Positions 34,528 to 42,426 of a stretch of 64,000 bases of DNA are shown here, one piece after another. This stretch comes from Nostoc desertorum CM1-VF14. Its GTDB lineage: Bacteria > Cyanobacteriota > Cyanobacteriia > Cyanobacteriales > Nostocaceae. The stretch lies in the NCBI GenBank assembly GCA_019359245.1, contig JAHHHR010000003.1, positions 248,001 to 312,000 on the forward strand, given 5' to 3'. Numbering within the stretch: the stretch's first letter is position 1; each line of letters begins with the position of its first letter. A program made the position numbers and the translations under genes. Under the pieces are notes generated by a model. That model was not told where the DNA came from, made no database searches, and saw only the letters and a list, made by a program, of their open reading frames with translations.

Positions 34528-34860
34528 TTATTTCTGGGGATGAAACCGATAATAGAGCATCTGTTGGACTCTTTGACCACCTAGCAAATGATTTTCTATC
34601 AGTAGAGATACTTCATCGGGTTGAACGCCGCTATACCAAACCATATCAGGTAATACCAGCACCATCGGCCCATTGCCACATTGTCCTAAACAGCTGCTAG
34701 CCGTTACCGTTACACCAGGGATTGGCAAAGCTGCAAAAGCTGCTAAAACCTTAACTGCACCTTGCTTTTTGCAAGTGCGATTTTGACAAACCTGCACACA
34801 TTTAGGAGAAGAGGGTTGGTCTATTGAGGGGAAGTTTGATGATTGAGTTATGTTTGACAT
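34528..34860 (-). CDS. Thioredoxin-like [2Fe-2S] ferredoxin domain protein
   Basis: 110-aa protein with a disordered N-terminus and a thioredoxin-like ferredoxin domain. Cys pairs are CQNRTC and SSCLGQCGNGP, the pattern of the 2Fe-2S cluster of NuoE/HoxE-type and stand-alone (2Fe-2S) ferredoxins. VWYSGVQPDEVSLLIENHL is the usual C-terminal helix. Likely an electron carrier or redox sensor. Confidence 0.88.
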   Translation of the reverse strand: MSNITQSSNFPSIDQPSSPKCVQVCQNRTCKKQGAVKVLAAFAALPIPGVTVTASSCLGQCGNGPMVLVLPDMVWYSGVQPDEVSLLIENHLLGGQRVQQMLYYRFHPQK

Positions 34861-34994
34861 TTTTTAACGTAGACGCAAAGCGGCTTCCCGCAGGGTACCA
34901 CAGAGGTGCAGAGGACACAGAGGAGAGGGAGATGGGGAGAGAGGGAGATTAGGGAGAATAAATAACCCATGCCCCATGCCTCAATTCCCCATAA

Positions 34995-35969
34995 TTAATC
35001 TATTGAAAGTCCTTTTGAGGCTAGCCATTCAGGGTTGAATATCCGCGACTGATAGCGGGAACCACTATCACATAAGATAGTGACAATGGTATGTCCTGGC
35101 CCCAACTGCTTCGCTAGGGCAACAGCCGCGCCAACATTAATACCTGTTGAGCCGCCCATTAACAACCCATCTTTTCTTAGCAGTTGGTAAACTACCCGTA
35201 AAGCTTCTTGGTCATCGATTTGAATGGCATCATCAGCAGGTGCGCCTTCCATATTGGCTGTGACACGACCGTTACCGATGCCTTCGGTGATGGAATTTCC
35301 TTCTGTATTGAGTTCGCCGGTTTTGACATAGCTATAAAGTGCGCTACCCAGTGGATCGGCAACAACGCATTTAATCGCCGGATTTTGTTCTTTTAAGTAC
35401 AATGCCACACCAGCATAAGTACCACCAGTACCAGTTGCAGTTGTCCATGCATCTATTTTACCATCTGTCTGTGTCCAAATTTCCGGCCCTGTGGTTTCGT
35501 AGTGGGCGAGGCGGTTGGCTAGGTTATCAAACTGATTTGCCCAAATAGCGTTTTCTAACTCAGCAGCGACTCTGCCGGATAGCTTGACGTAATTGTTTGG
35601 GTCTTTGTAGGGTACAGCAGGAACGGGACGAACTTCTGCGCCTAGTGCTGTCAGTGCGTCTATTTTTTCTTGTGACTGAGTATCGGGAATAATAATTAGG
35701 CATTTGTAGCCTTTGGCGTTGCAAATATGCGCCAGCCCAATGCCAGTATTACCAGCAGTTCCTTCTACAACTGTGCCACCGGGTTTGAGTAAACCTTTCT
35801 TTTCCGCATCTTCGATGATATAAAGTGCGGCGCGGTCTTTGACAGAACCGCCAGGATTGAGAAATTCAGCTTTAGCGAGGATTTCACACCCTGTTTCTTC
35901 ACTGAAACTGTTTAAGCGAATTAGGGGTGTGTTGCCAACAGCGCCGACGAAGCCATTCTTAATATCCAT
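34995..35969 (-). CDS. Cysteine synthase-like PLP enzyme (possible cysteine desulfhydrase)
   Basis: 324-aa fold-type II PLP enzyme. The cofactor Lys44 lies in NPGGSVKDRAA; phosphate-binding and structural motifs include GTGGTYAG and GGSTGINVG. The substrate loop is EGTAGNTG rather than the EPTSGNTG of classical CysK, a variant I associate with a distinct cysteine synthase/L-cysteine desulfhydrase clade. It may make cysteine from O-acetylserine or degrade it to sulfide. No cys operon partner is adjacent. Confidence 0.88.
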   Translation of the reverse strand: MDIKNGFVGAVGNTPLIRLNSFSEETGCEILAKAEFLNPGGSVKDRAALYIIEDAEKKGLLKPGGTVVEGTAGNTGIGLAHICNAKGYKCLIIIPDTQSQEKIDALTALGAEVRPVPAVPYKDPNNYVKLSGRVAAELENAIWANQFDNLANRLAHYETTGPEIWTQTDGKIDAWTTATGTGGTYAGVALYLKEQNPAIKCVVADPLGSALYSYVKTGELNTEGNSITEGIGNGRVTANMEGAPADDAIQIDDQEALRVVYQLLRKDGLLMGGSTGINVGAAVALAKQLGPGHTIVTILCDSGSRYQSRIFNPEWLASKGLSID

Positions 35970-36055
35970 TTTGGCTATACCTGTGTGAGTATCTATAAAA
36001 ATTTTGGCTTATAGCGATCGCATAATTTACAACTAATTTACCTAAAATCCCATAT

Positions 36056-36222
36056 CGCATTTCCCCACTCAGCAAGCCAACAATAATCATAGTTGTCTAA
36101 GCGATCGCATCTGGCAGTGTAATATTTAGAGATTGCATAAGCTGGTTATATTGTCGCCAATTAATTCTAGATTAACGCGATCGCATTTCGTCTCTGAGCA
36201 ATCCAACAATAATCATAGTTGT
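36056..36222 (-). repeat. Scar of a collapsed second vapBC copy
   Basis: On the minus strand 36190-36104 repeats the promoter and first 13 codons of the antitoxin gene (intact at 36941-36853), reading MQSLNITLPDAIA then TAG. Immediately after the HIP1 site in that codon stretch it switches to a copy of the toxin's 3' flank (ACAACTATGATTATTGTTGG, 36103-36056; original 36225-36184). A whole duplicated module thus appears deleted between the HIP1 site and its 3' flank. Confidence 0.75.
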
Positions 36223-36621
36223 TTACCGCCATACCTGAGCCAGCATCAGATTAAAATGAAAGTCATACGTCCACACTGGTAGCTTCATTTCTTCTGACAA
36301 AACGGCAGTGACAGCATCGCAGACGGTAATCCGTTGATCTGGAAAACTTGCAGCTTTTTCAACTGCTGCCATATATTGTTCCTGTGAAGGATTGACGAAA
36401 TGAACTGCTCCTATACATTGTCTAGCAAAGCTAATCGCTTGTTCAGTTCCGAGACGATATAGCAAAAGATTATATGTTTCCAGGTAAACAGGAAAGGGAA
36501 CTAGGATTATTAAATTTTCTGTATTTATACGTTGTAGTTCGGCTTGCGAGCGCTCATGATATTGGTCGTCTATATCTACAGCAGCATATAAAGGCCCAGT
36601 GTCAGCAATTACGGCTCTCAA
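36223..36621 (-). CDS. vapC: VapC-like PIN-domain toxin
   Basis: 132-aa PIN ribonuclease. Conserved acidic residues are Asp7 (VIADTGPLYAAVD), Glu in PVYLETYNLL, Asp in RITVCDAVTAVL and Asp in WTYDFHFN. It probably cleaves RNA. ATG overlaps the antitoxin stop (4 nt), indicating coupled translation. Confidence 0.87.
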   Translation of the reverse strand: MRAVIADTGPLYAAVDIDDQYHERSQAELQRINTENLIILVPFPVYLETYNLLLYRLGTEQAISFARQCIGAVHFVNPSQEQYMAAVEKAASFPDQRITVCDAVTAVLSEEMKLPVWTYDFHFNLMLAQVWR

Positions 36622-36890
36622 GGTGTGTTTGGTGGCAATGACTGCAAAAACGTTTGTTCAGCTAGAATTTTATCGTGATTTACTGACGTATCTTTAAATC
36701 CGCTTCCCTTGGGTGCAGGAGTAAGGCGTAAACCTTGCTTTTGTGGAGGTAAATAACCACGTTGGCTGAGGAATTCTTCGAGGGCATTTTCTACAATAGC
36801 GTTAGCAGGTAAAGAAACTTCTTGATCGCCGATGTAAGCACTGAGAGCATTAGCGATCGCATCTGGCAGTGTAATATTGAGGGATTGCAT
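36618..36890 (-). CDS. vapB: VapB-like antitoxin
   Basis: 90-aa partner of the PIN toxin. N-terminus MQSLNITLPDAIANALSAYI forms a ribbon-helix-helix-like start; the C-terminal half is polar and Pro-rich (YLPPQKQGLRLTPAPKGSGF), expected to wrap the toxin. Its promoter and first codons are duplicated downstream of the toxin. Confidence 0.75.
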   Translation of the reverse strand: MQSLNITLPDAIANALSAYIGDQEVSLPANAIVENALEEFLSQRGYLPPQKQGLRLTPAPKGSGFKDTSVNHDKILAEQTFLQSLPPNTP

Positions 36891-36944
36891 AAGCTGGTTA
36901 TATTGTCGCCAATTAATTTTAGATTAACGCGATCGCATTTCCCC

Positions 36945-39900
36945 TTATTCACCCATTGAAACTTGACTGCGGTCAAACAACCACCCATCGCCGACAATCT
37001 CCTCTAGCCGTTGATTGAGTCGAGGAAGGAAATATTCTGGATCATTTAGCCGTTGCTGGATAAACCAAGCATCAAACGCTTCCTGTATCTCAATTACTTT
37101 GGCACCCGCCGCCCCTGATATCATCTCGAAACTATGCTCTTGGAATTCCTCTAACTGCGGATGACTTTCACCTCGATGGTTGCACAAAAATAAAGCTGTT
37201 GTACCTAGCAAAGCTTGTATTTCATCGCCTTGAGGTATTGCATTAAACAAATGAATAATTAGCTCAATGGTATCTCTTAAAGGGGCTTGAATCCTTAGTG
37301 TAAGCCAGATACCTTGAGCTAGGTAAACCAAACCTTTGCTTTCATCTGTAATGTCTAAGTTATTCAGAACAGTAATTAACTCAACATAAGCACGAACCTG
37401 TGCAAATGCCAAAGCTGCTTGCAAATTCAGTTCTAACTCCCTAGCTTTATCTCCAGTTTCACCTGCAATATAAGCCATATTGCTTAGAGTCGCGGCTTTA
37501 CCTTTAACATCGCCAATCTGCTCTTGTATTTCCAAAGATTGCTTCCACAATGTGACCGCTCTTGCTATGTCCCCTTGTTGAGCAATTATATAAGCCATAT
37601 TGTTTAGGGTAGCGGCTTTACCTTTAATATCGCCAATCTGCTCTTGTAGTTCCAAAGATTGCTCACACAATGCGATCACTCTTGCTATGTTTCCTTTTTG
37701 ATCGATTACTCCTGCCATATTGCTTAGAGTCGCGGCTTTACCTTTAACATCGCCAATCTGCTCTTGTATTTCCAACGATTGCTCCCACAGTGCAATCGCT
37801 TTTGGGATGTCCCCTTGCTGGGCGATTACCTGTGCCATGTTGTTAAGGGTAGTGGCTTTACCTTTGACATCGCCAATCTGCTCAAATATTTCTAAGTTTT
37901 GCTCCCACAGTGCAATCGCTTTTGGGATGTCCCCTTGTTGGGCGATTACCTGTGCCATGTTGTTAAGGGTAATGGCTTTACCTTTGACATCGCTAATCTG
38001 CTCAAATATTTCCAAGGATTGCTCCCAAAGTGCTATCGCTTTTGGGATGTCCCCTTGTTGGGCGAATACCAGTGCCATGTTGTTAAGGGTTGTGGCTTTG
38101 CTTGTTAAGTCATCTTCAGGACAAAGGTCTAAGGCTTGCTGAAAATGAGTAATAGCTTTTTGCACAAAACCTAAAACCTCTTCCGCATGGGCAATGGTTC
38201 CTAAGATACGGTAGTCTTGAAAAACTGCCAGAACTTGCTCACATAAATCAAAAGCTTCCACAAACCGGGAATTGTTCACCCAATTGTTTGCAATCCTACG
38301 CCCAATACTGACAGCAATTTCCTGTTCTCTTGCGAGTAATCCCAAGCGCACAATTTCCAGTGCATCTGCTTCTGTGGGGTTTTCACTCTTCTCCCACCAA
38401 GCTTGATAGATTTTCTTCACCGCTTGCTGTCGCGTTGCTTGCCATTCTTCCTCAGTCAACACTGGTTCTAACAACGCTTCTAAAATTGTCGTCACCCGAT
38501 AATTAGCTGGCTGGTTGGGGTGAGCGGTGGCAGACTCGACTAGGCTAAGGCTGGTTAGCTTGCCTAAAACTGCCAATTCCCCGGCGGTAGAAATTGCCCT
38601 GACAATATCTTCCATCACAGGCAGATGAAACACACTCAAGCGTGCGAGAAATTTTTGTTCTTCCAATTCCAAAGCATCCAGCAGAGTTTGTGCCAAGATA
38701 TTTTCGCGGAATTTCTGCTCAGTCGCCTCCAGCCGATTCAGTAATTCATCCGCCGCTATTCCTGGTTGCTGAATCACCTCTAATAACCACTTCAGCAAGC
38801 GGGGATTACCATCAGCAATGTGAATAATTCGCTGAGTTCTTAACTGTTGCCTAACTTCTTTATCTAAAGGAAAGCAGATTTTATCAATATCACTACTGCT
38901 CATGGCTGCCAAAGATTCCAAATGCAGGCGGTGGGGTGGCAAGGTATCTTCTTTCAAATAACGACAGGTGACAATCAGCCGACTTTCTGCCCCATTTTCC
39001 TCCAATGCCGCACAAATCGCCCCTAAAATCTCGTAAGCCTCTGCCGTCATCCGCAGTGAGCCATCTTTAACGGGAATATTTTGCTCAAAGTCATCCAGCA
39101 CCAGCAGCAAAGATTGCTTGTGTTCGTTTTCAATTGCTTCAAAAAAGTTTTGCAACCGCCCTTTGAGAGTCACCTTTGGTTCGTTCAAAAGTGCAGGCAC
39201 ATCTGCAAACCGCTCAAATTTATTAGAAAGCTTAGTCAGCAAACCTATCTCATCCAAAGGCCCAATCACTACGACTCGCGTAAAATTAGAACGCTGCATC
39301 TGCACCCGCGTACATAACCGCGCCGCCAGAGTACTTTTGCCCAGTCCACCCATCCCCGCAATAAACACGCCGATTTGGTCGCTGGTTTCCTGCAAAGCTT
39401 TGAGACACCGTTGCAAAGATCGTCTGCGTCCGACAAACTCAAACTGACTGGCAACTTTAACTTGATTATTCTCATCCAAAAATTCTTGCTCTGACGGTGT
39501 AAACTTCAGCTTTTCACGATTTCTTGTTCTCAGAGGTGTTACCAGTTCTGCAATGGGGCGCGTATCCCGATACATCCGCAACAGATGCCAGTCGGTGCAT
39601 TCTTTGTCAATCATCTCCTCCTGCGCCGCTTTCACCGCTTCTTCAACAGTTGCCCCCGTCGCCAAAGCTTGATAAAGTGCCTGTGCCGCTACAATACCCG
39701 TGTTGTCATACACCGGACGCGCCCAGCCTAAAACTATACCTGCCCCCGCCTTCACCAATGCTTGCGCCATCGAGGGTACTGTCCCTTTGTTAGCAACCTG
39801 TCCCGTATGACAACCAGAGAGAAAAGTTACACGCGGCCAGCGTCCCCGAAAGGCTTTTGCTAAATCATTGACAGTAGTAAGTTGCATATTCCCCACCTCA

Positions 39901-40646
39901 TCTTCAGTAATGAAGCAGGGGGTATTGTCTGCCAGTTTTGTACCTTTTGGCAGCAAATAGCTGTAGCTTTGTTGGGTATAAATTATCCCGTGTCCCGTGA
40001 GGTGAAAGACATCAAAATAGTCTTCTTCGTAGGATTTCACCAAATTGGCTAATTCTGCAACCGAGCCGCTTTCCTCGACAATCAAGGCCAAAGGCTGATC
40101 CTTAGTTGCTTGCAAAATGTTCGCTTCTTCCTGCTCAAACCCTAGTGGTGGAACTCTGGGATCTTCAGGAGAAGTCGCCATGAACAGCAACCGCAACGGG
40201 CGATTTTGCACGCCAATTATTTGAGTTTGACGCTGCTGCACAGAACGCACTGGTAAAACGGAAAGATTCTGGCGTTCTATTAAAAACCCTGCACCATCAT
40301 GTAGCAATTCCCAAGGCAAATGTGCCAATCCCAACGCTACACGTTCTGTTTCCGGGTTCAATCCCTGTGCTTCGCTAGTTTGAATCAAATCTAGATTAAT
40401 TGTTTGCTCATCTGCCTCATCCAGCGCCTTTCTCAGCCATCCTTCTTTACCATCCAGCCATTGATAAAGTTGCCGTCCCAACTGGGTGAGATAAGGTAGA
40501 TGATCTCTTTGTTGAGCATAGTAATTTTGCTCACACAAATCAATGAGTGCTGCCAACTCCGTTTTATCCAGGCGACGTGAGCCATAATCACAGCGTAGTT
40601 CAAAAGTTTGCTGTTGACTGAGGGCGAAGGTGAAGTTTAGGGGCAT
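36945..40646 (-). CDS. CHAT protease - NTPase - TPR protein (NLR-like)
   Basis: 1233-aa signalling-type protein. Start ATG 40646 (MPLNFTFALS) is preferred; a TTG 24 nt upstream is in frame. The N-terminal CHAT caspase-like domain has FHLTGHG (His219) and FLSGCHTG (Cys279). A STAND-type NTPase follows: EFVGRRRSLQRCLKAL, P-loop GMGGLGKST (431-439), LLLVLDDFEQN (Walker B). C-terminal tetratricopeptide repeats of 40 residues (NMAQVIAQQGDIPKAIALWE) are encoded by almost identical 120-bp DNA units. The layout equals sensor-NTPase-effector proteins, suggesting a protease activated when the TPRs detect a ligand. vapBC lies immediately downstream. Confidence 0.92.
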   Translation of the reverse strand: MPLNFTFALSQQQTFELRCDYGSRRLDKTELAALIDLCEQNYYAQQRDHLPYLTQLGRQLYQWLDGKEGWLRKALDEADEQTINLDLIQTSEAQGLNPETERVALGLAHLPWELLHDGAGFLIERQNLSVLPVRSVQQRQTQIIGVQNRPLRLLFMATSPEDPRVPPLGFEQEEANILQATKDQPLALIVEESGSVAELANLVKSYEEDYFDVFHLTGHGIIYTQQSYSYLLPKGTKLADNTPCFITEDEVGNMQLTTVNDLAKAFRGRWPRVTFLSGCHTGQVANKGTVPSMAQALVKAGAGIVLGWARPVYDNTGIVAAQALYQALATGATVEEAVKAAQEEMIDKECTDWHLLRMYRDTRPIAELVTPLRTRNREKLKFTPSEQEFLDENNQVKVASQFEFVGRRRSLQRCLKALQETSDQIGVFIAGMGGLGKSTLAARLCTRVQMQRSNFTRVVVIGPLDEIGLLTKLSNKFERFADVPALLNEPKVTLKGRLQNFFEAIENEHKQSLLLVLDDFEQNIPVKDGSLRMTAEAYEILGAICAALEENGAESRLIVTCRYLKEDTLPPHRLHLESLAAMSSSDIDKICFPLDKEVRQQLRTQRIIHIADGNPRLLKWLLEVIQQPGIAADELLNRLEATEQKFRENILAQTLLDALELEEQKFLARLSVFHLPVMEDIVRAISTAGELAVLGKLTSLSLVESATAHPNQPANYRVTTILEALLEPVLTEEEWQATRQQAVKKIYQAWWEKSENPTEADALEIVRLGLLAREQEIAVSIGRRIANNWVNNSRFVEAFDLCEQVLAVFQDYRILGTIAHAEEVLGFVQKAITHFQQALDLCPEDDLTSKATTLNNMALVFAQQGDIPKAIALWEQSLEIFEQISDVKGKAITLNNMAQVIAQQGDIPKAIALWEQNLEIFEQIGDVKGKATTLNNMAQVIAQQGDIPKAIALWEQSLEIQEQIGDVKGKAATLSNMAGVIDQKGNIARVIALCEQSLELQEQIGDIKGKAATLNNMAYIIAQQGDIARAVTLWKQSLEIQEQIGDVKGKAATLSNMAYIAGETGDKARELELNLQAALAFAQVRAYVELITVLNNLDITDESKGLVYLAQGIWLTLRIQAPLRDTIELIIHLFNAIPQGDEIQALLGTTALFLCNHRGESHPQLEEFQEHSFEMISGAAGAKVIEIQEAFDAWFIQQRLNDPEYFLPRLNQRLEEIVGDGWLFDRSQVSMGE
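37501..38100 (-). repeat. Five 120-bp tandem repeats encoding TPRs
   Basis: Units 37501-37620, 37621-37740, 37741-37860, 37861-37980 and 37981-38100 share most bases (for example ACATCGCCAATCTGCTC in each). Each encodes one 40-residue TPR. Divergence lies mainly at a few third positions and helix-surface codons, implying recent expansion or gene conversion. Confidence 0.85.
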
Positions 40647-41270
40647 GGTTTGCAAGGGTAGATTGCACAATAAATAACCTTCACCGTATTATCAGTAAAT
40701 TCAATCGTCAACAAAGCTAATGCCTTAATGGTTATCGTCGATATTCGTCGCCGATTAGCTGGTACAAATCGCGTGACTGGCGAGATACTGCATTGATGCG
40801 ATCGCAGTTCAACTATAAAATCAGGACAGATGGGGGCAAATCTTTGCTGTTGTTAGGGCTGTAACTATATTGATTAATTGTTATATTCGTCCAGAACACA
40901 AGTTCATTCGTTCAGAACACAAGTCCATTCTTCCAGAACACAAGTCCATTCTTCCAGAACACAAGTCCATTCGTCCAGAACACAAGTTCATTCGTTCAGA
41001 ACACAAGTCCATTCGTTCAGAACACAAGTCCGTTCGTCCAGAACACAAGTCCGTTCGTCCAGAACACGAGTTCATTCGTCCAGAACACAAGTCCGTTCGT
41101 TCAGAACGCGAGTTTTTTCTCAACGATTTGTTGTTCATTTTCGTGTAATTACTGAGCGAACAATCAAATCTTATTAAAAAAAATACTTATTTTTGCAAGT
41201 TTTACTGAACCACTACACTATCCCATTGAGCCACTCTAGAAAGGTAAAGGTTAGTAAAAGGTATGCATTG
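40647..41270. other. Intergenic stretch with 21-bp minisatellite
   Basis: Includes the promoter region of the CHAT gene, the minisatellite 40885-41115 and the AT-rich upstream region of the gene at 41271. No conserved gene. Confidence 0.5.
40885..41115. repeat. Minisatellite: eleven 21-bp units
   Basis: Eleven consecutive units of the form ATTCGTCCAGAACACAAGTCC with scattered changes. Because 21 is a multiple of three, each frame gives a heptapeptide repeat (for example IRPEHKS on plus). Two plus-strand frames (from about 40870 and 40878) and one minus-strand frame stay open across the array. There is no good ribosome site, so translation is unproven. Confidence 0.85.
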
Positions 41271-41663
41271 ATGCCACGCCAAAAAAGAACCTCTCCTGTG
41301 CTAGAAAAAACCGAACAGAGAGTAATCGGATTTAAATCGATTGATTCCAGCCTTGACTTTGGTGATTCGATCAGTTTAAAGAATTTAACTGAGTTAATCG
41401 GGCAACTCCGCAACCAGATTGACGAGTATAATATGATGCTAACTGCCATTGACTCAGCAAAGGCAAAAATAGAAACCCTCGAAAAGAGCATTCGGGAAAC
41501 TTCAGAGCGCTTGGTTAGTGGTGTAGCATTGAAGTATGGCAAAGACAGCCGGGAATACGAAATGACAGGCGGGACACGCAAAAGCGATCGCATTCGTAAA
41601 GCCACCATCACTCGCTTAAAATCGACCGCAGACTTAAAAGCAATTTCTAAACAGACGGCGTAA
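41271..41663 (+). CDS. Hypothetical protein, basic with central coiled coil
   Basis: 130-aa protein. ATG 41271 is preferred; the frame is open 78 nt upstream. It has a basic N-terminus (MPRQKRTSP), a helical middle (LTELIGQLRNQIDEYNMMLT and IDSAKAKIETLEKSI), and a lysine/arginine-rich end (TRKSDRIRKATITRLKSTAD). Composition would suit nucleic-acid binding. Family unknown. A 9-bp hairpin follows at 41677-41701. Confidence 0.5.
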   Translation: MPRQKRTSPVLEKTEQRVIGFKSIDSSLDFGDSISLKNLTELIGQLRNQIDEYNMMLTAIDSAKAKIETLEKSIRETSERLVSGVALKYGKDSREYEMTGGTRKSDRIRKATITRLKSTADLKAISKQTA

Positions 41664-41676
41664 CCAACAAAAATTA

Positions 41677-41701
41677 GGCATCATTTACAGTGAATGATGC
41701 C
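41677..41701 (+). terminator. Hairpin after the 41271 gene
   Basis: Perfect 9-bp stem GGCATCATT / AATGATGCC with a 7-nt loop, 13 nt after the stop codon. No T-run follows. Confidence 0.45.
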
Positions 41702-41893
41702 CATTACGTAGGCGTAGCCTGCCGCAGGCATCGCACGATCACACTGTTAGGCACTTCGCTTTGATTCTGGAAAGCAGGTGCATTTTGTAGTAGCTAACTC
41801 TATAAGTTTAGTAGGTAATAAAAACTTAGATAGTAATTTTACTGGGGTTTCTAAATATTTAAGTGAGTTACGATACAGCATAATTAACGAGTA

Positions 41894-42042
41894 ATATCAT
41901 GTCCGCATAAATAGTTATGCTAACCACAGTCATTACACCCCACCCCTTAATCCCCTCCCCGCTTGCGGGGAGGGGAGACAAAGCATAGCTTTGGCGGGGT
42001 GGGGTTCTTCGAGTTTAATAAGCAATCAAGCGGACATGATAT
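41894..42042. repeat. MITE family ATATCATGTCCGC, copy 1
   Basis: 149-bp element bounded by ATATCATGTCCGC and GCGGACATGATAT. The interior contains CACCCCACC...GGGGTGGGG and CTCCCCGCTTGCGGGGAG hairpins. Copy 3 (53519-53651) is the same element on the other strand; copy 2 (48987-49039) is a deletion form. Confidence 0.85.
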
Positions 42043-42084
42043 AAATGCTGACTCTTTTCTTTGCCTTAGACGGAGCGGATACCG

Positions 42085-42411
42085 ATGACATCTGAAAGCA
42101 ATCGCGAAAAAGACCTTGAACACCGAGAACGTACATTACGAGAACGAGAAGTTGAATTGCGACTCCGAGAAATGGAAAGTAATATCCATGCTAACGATGC
42201 GGCTTTTCATCAAACTGTGAAGCATCAGCCAGAAAATTCTCAGAAACCTTGGATGAAAAAAGTGATTCTGGGTGGAAAGCTGTTTGCTCTTGGTGTGGTA
42301 GCACTAGTTGCAGTAAGAATAGCCTCAGTGTTGGCTGGATTTATTATTGTTGGTGCGCTGGGGTGGATGTCTTACAAATTATTTTTGGAATCTAAAAAAA
42401 CCAATCTTTAA
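42085..42411 (+). CDS. Small coiled-coil membrane protein upstream of dynamins
   Basis: 108-aa protein. A charged helix (REKDLEHRERTLREREVELR, residues 6-40) leads to one long or two tightly spaced membrane segments (about 62-100, LFALGVVALVAVRIASVLAG). It has no known domain. It ends 15 nt before BDLP1 with the same orientation, so the two are very likely co-transcribed; a membrane adaptor for the dynamins is a reasonable guess. Confidence 0.6.
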   Translation: MTSESNREKDLEHRERTLREREVELRLREMESNIHANDAAFHQTVKHQPENSQKPWMKKVILGGKLFALGVVALVAVRIASVLAGFIIVGALGWMSYKLFLESKKTNL

Positions 42412-42426
42412 TTAAGGTGTATTCTT

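Noticed and set aside
37720..38142. Long plus-strand frame opposite the TPR repeats
   Set aside because: It exists only because the 120-bp repeat is a multiple of three; the minus-strand TPR frame is the real one.
40885..41115. CRISPR array
   Set aside because: Units are directly adjacent 21-mers without spacers, so it is a minisatellite.
40870..41177. Heptapeptide-repeat proteins on both strands
   Set aside because: Several frames are open at once and none has a good ribosome site; kept as a DNA repeat, not as genes.
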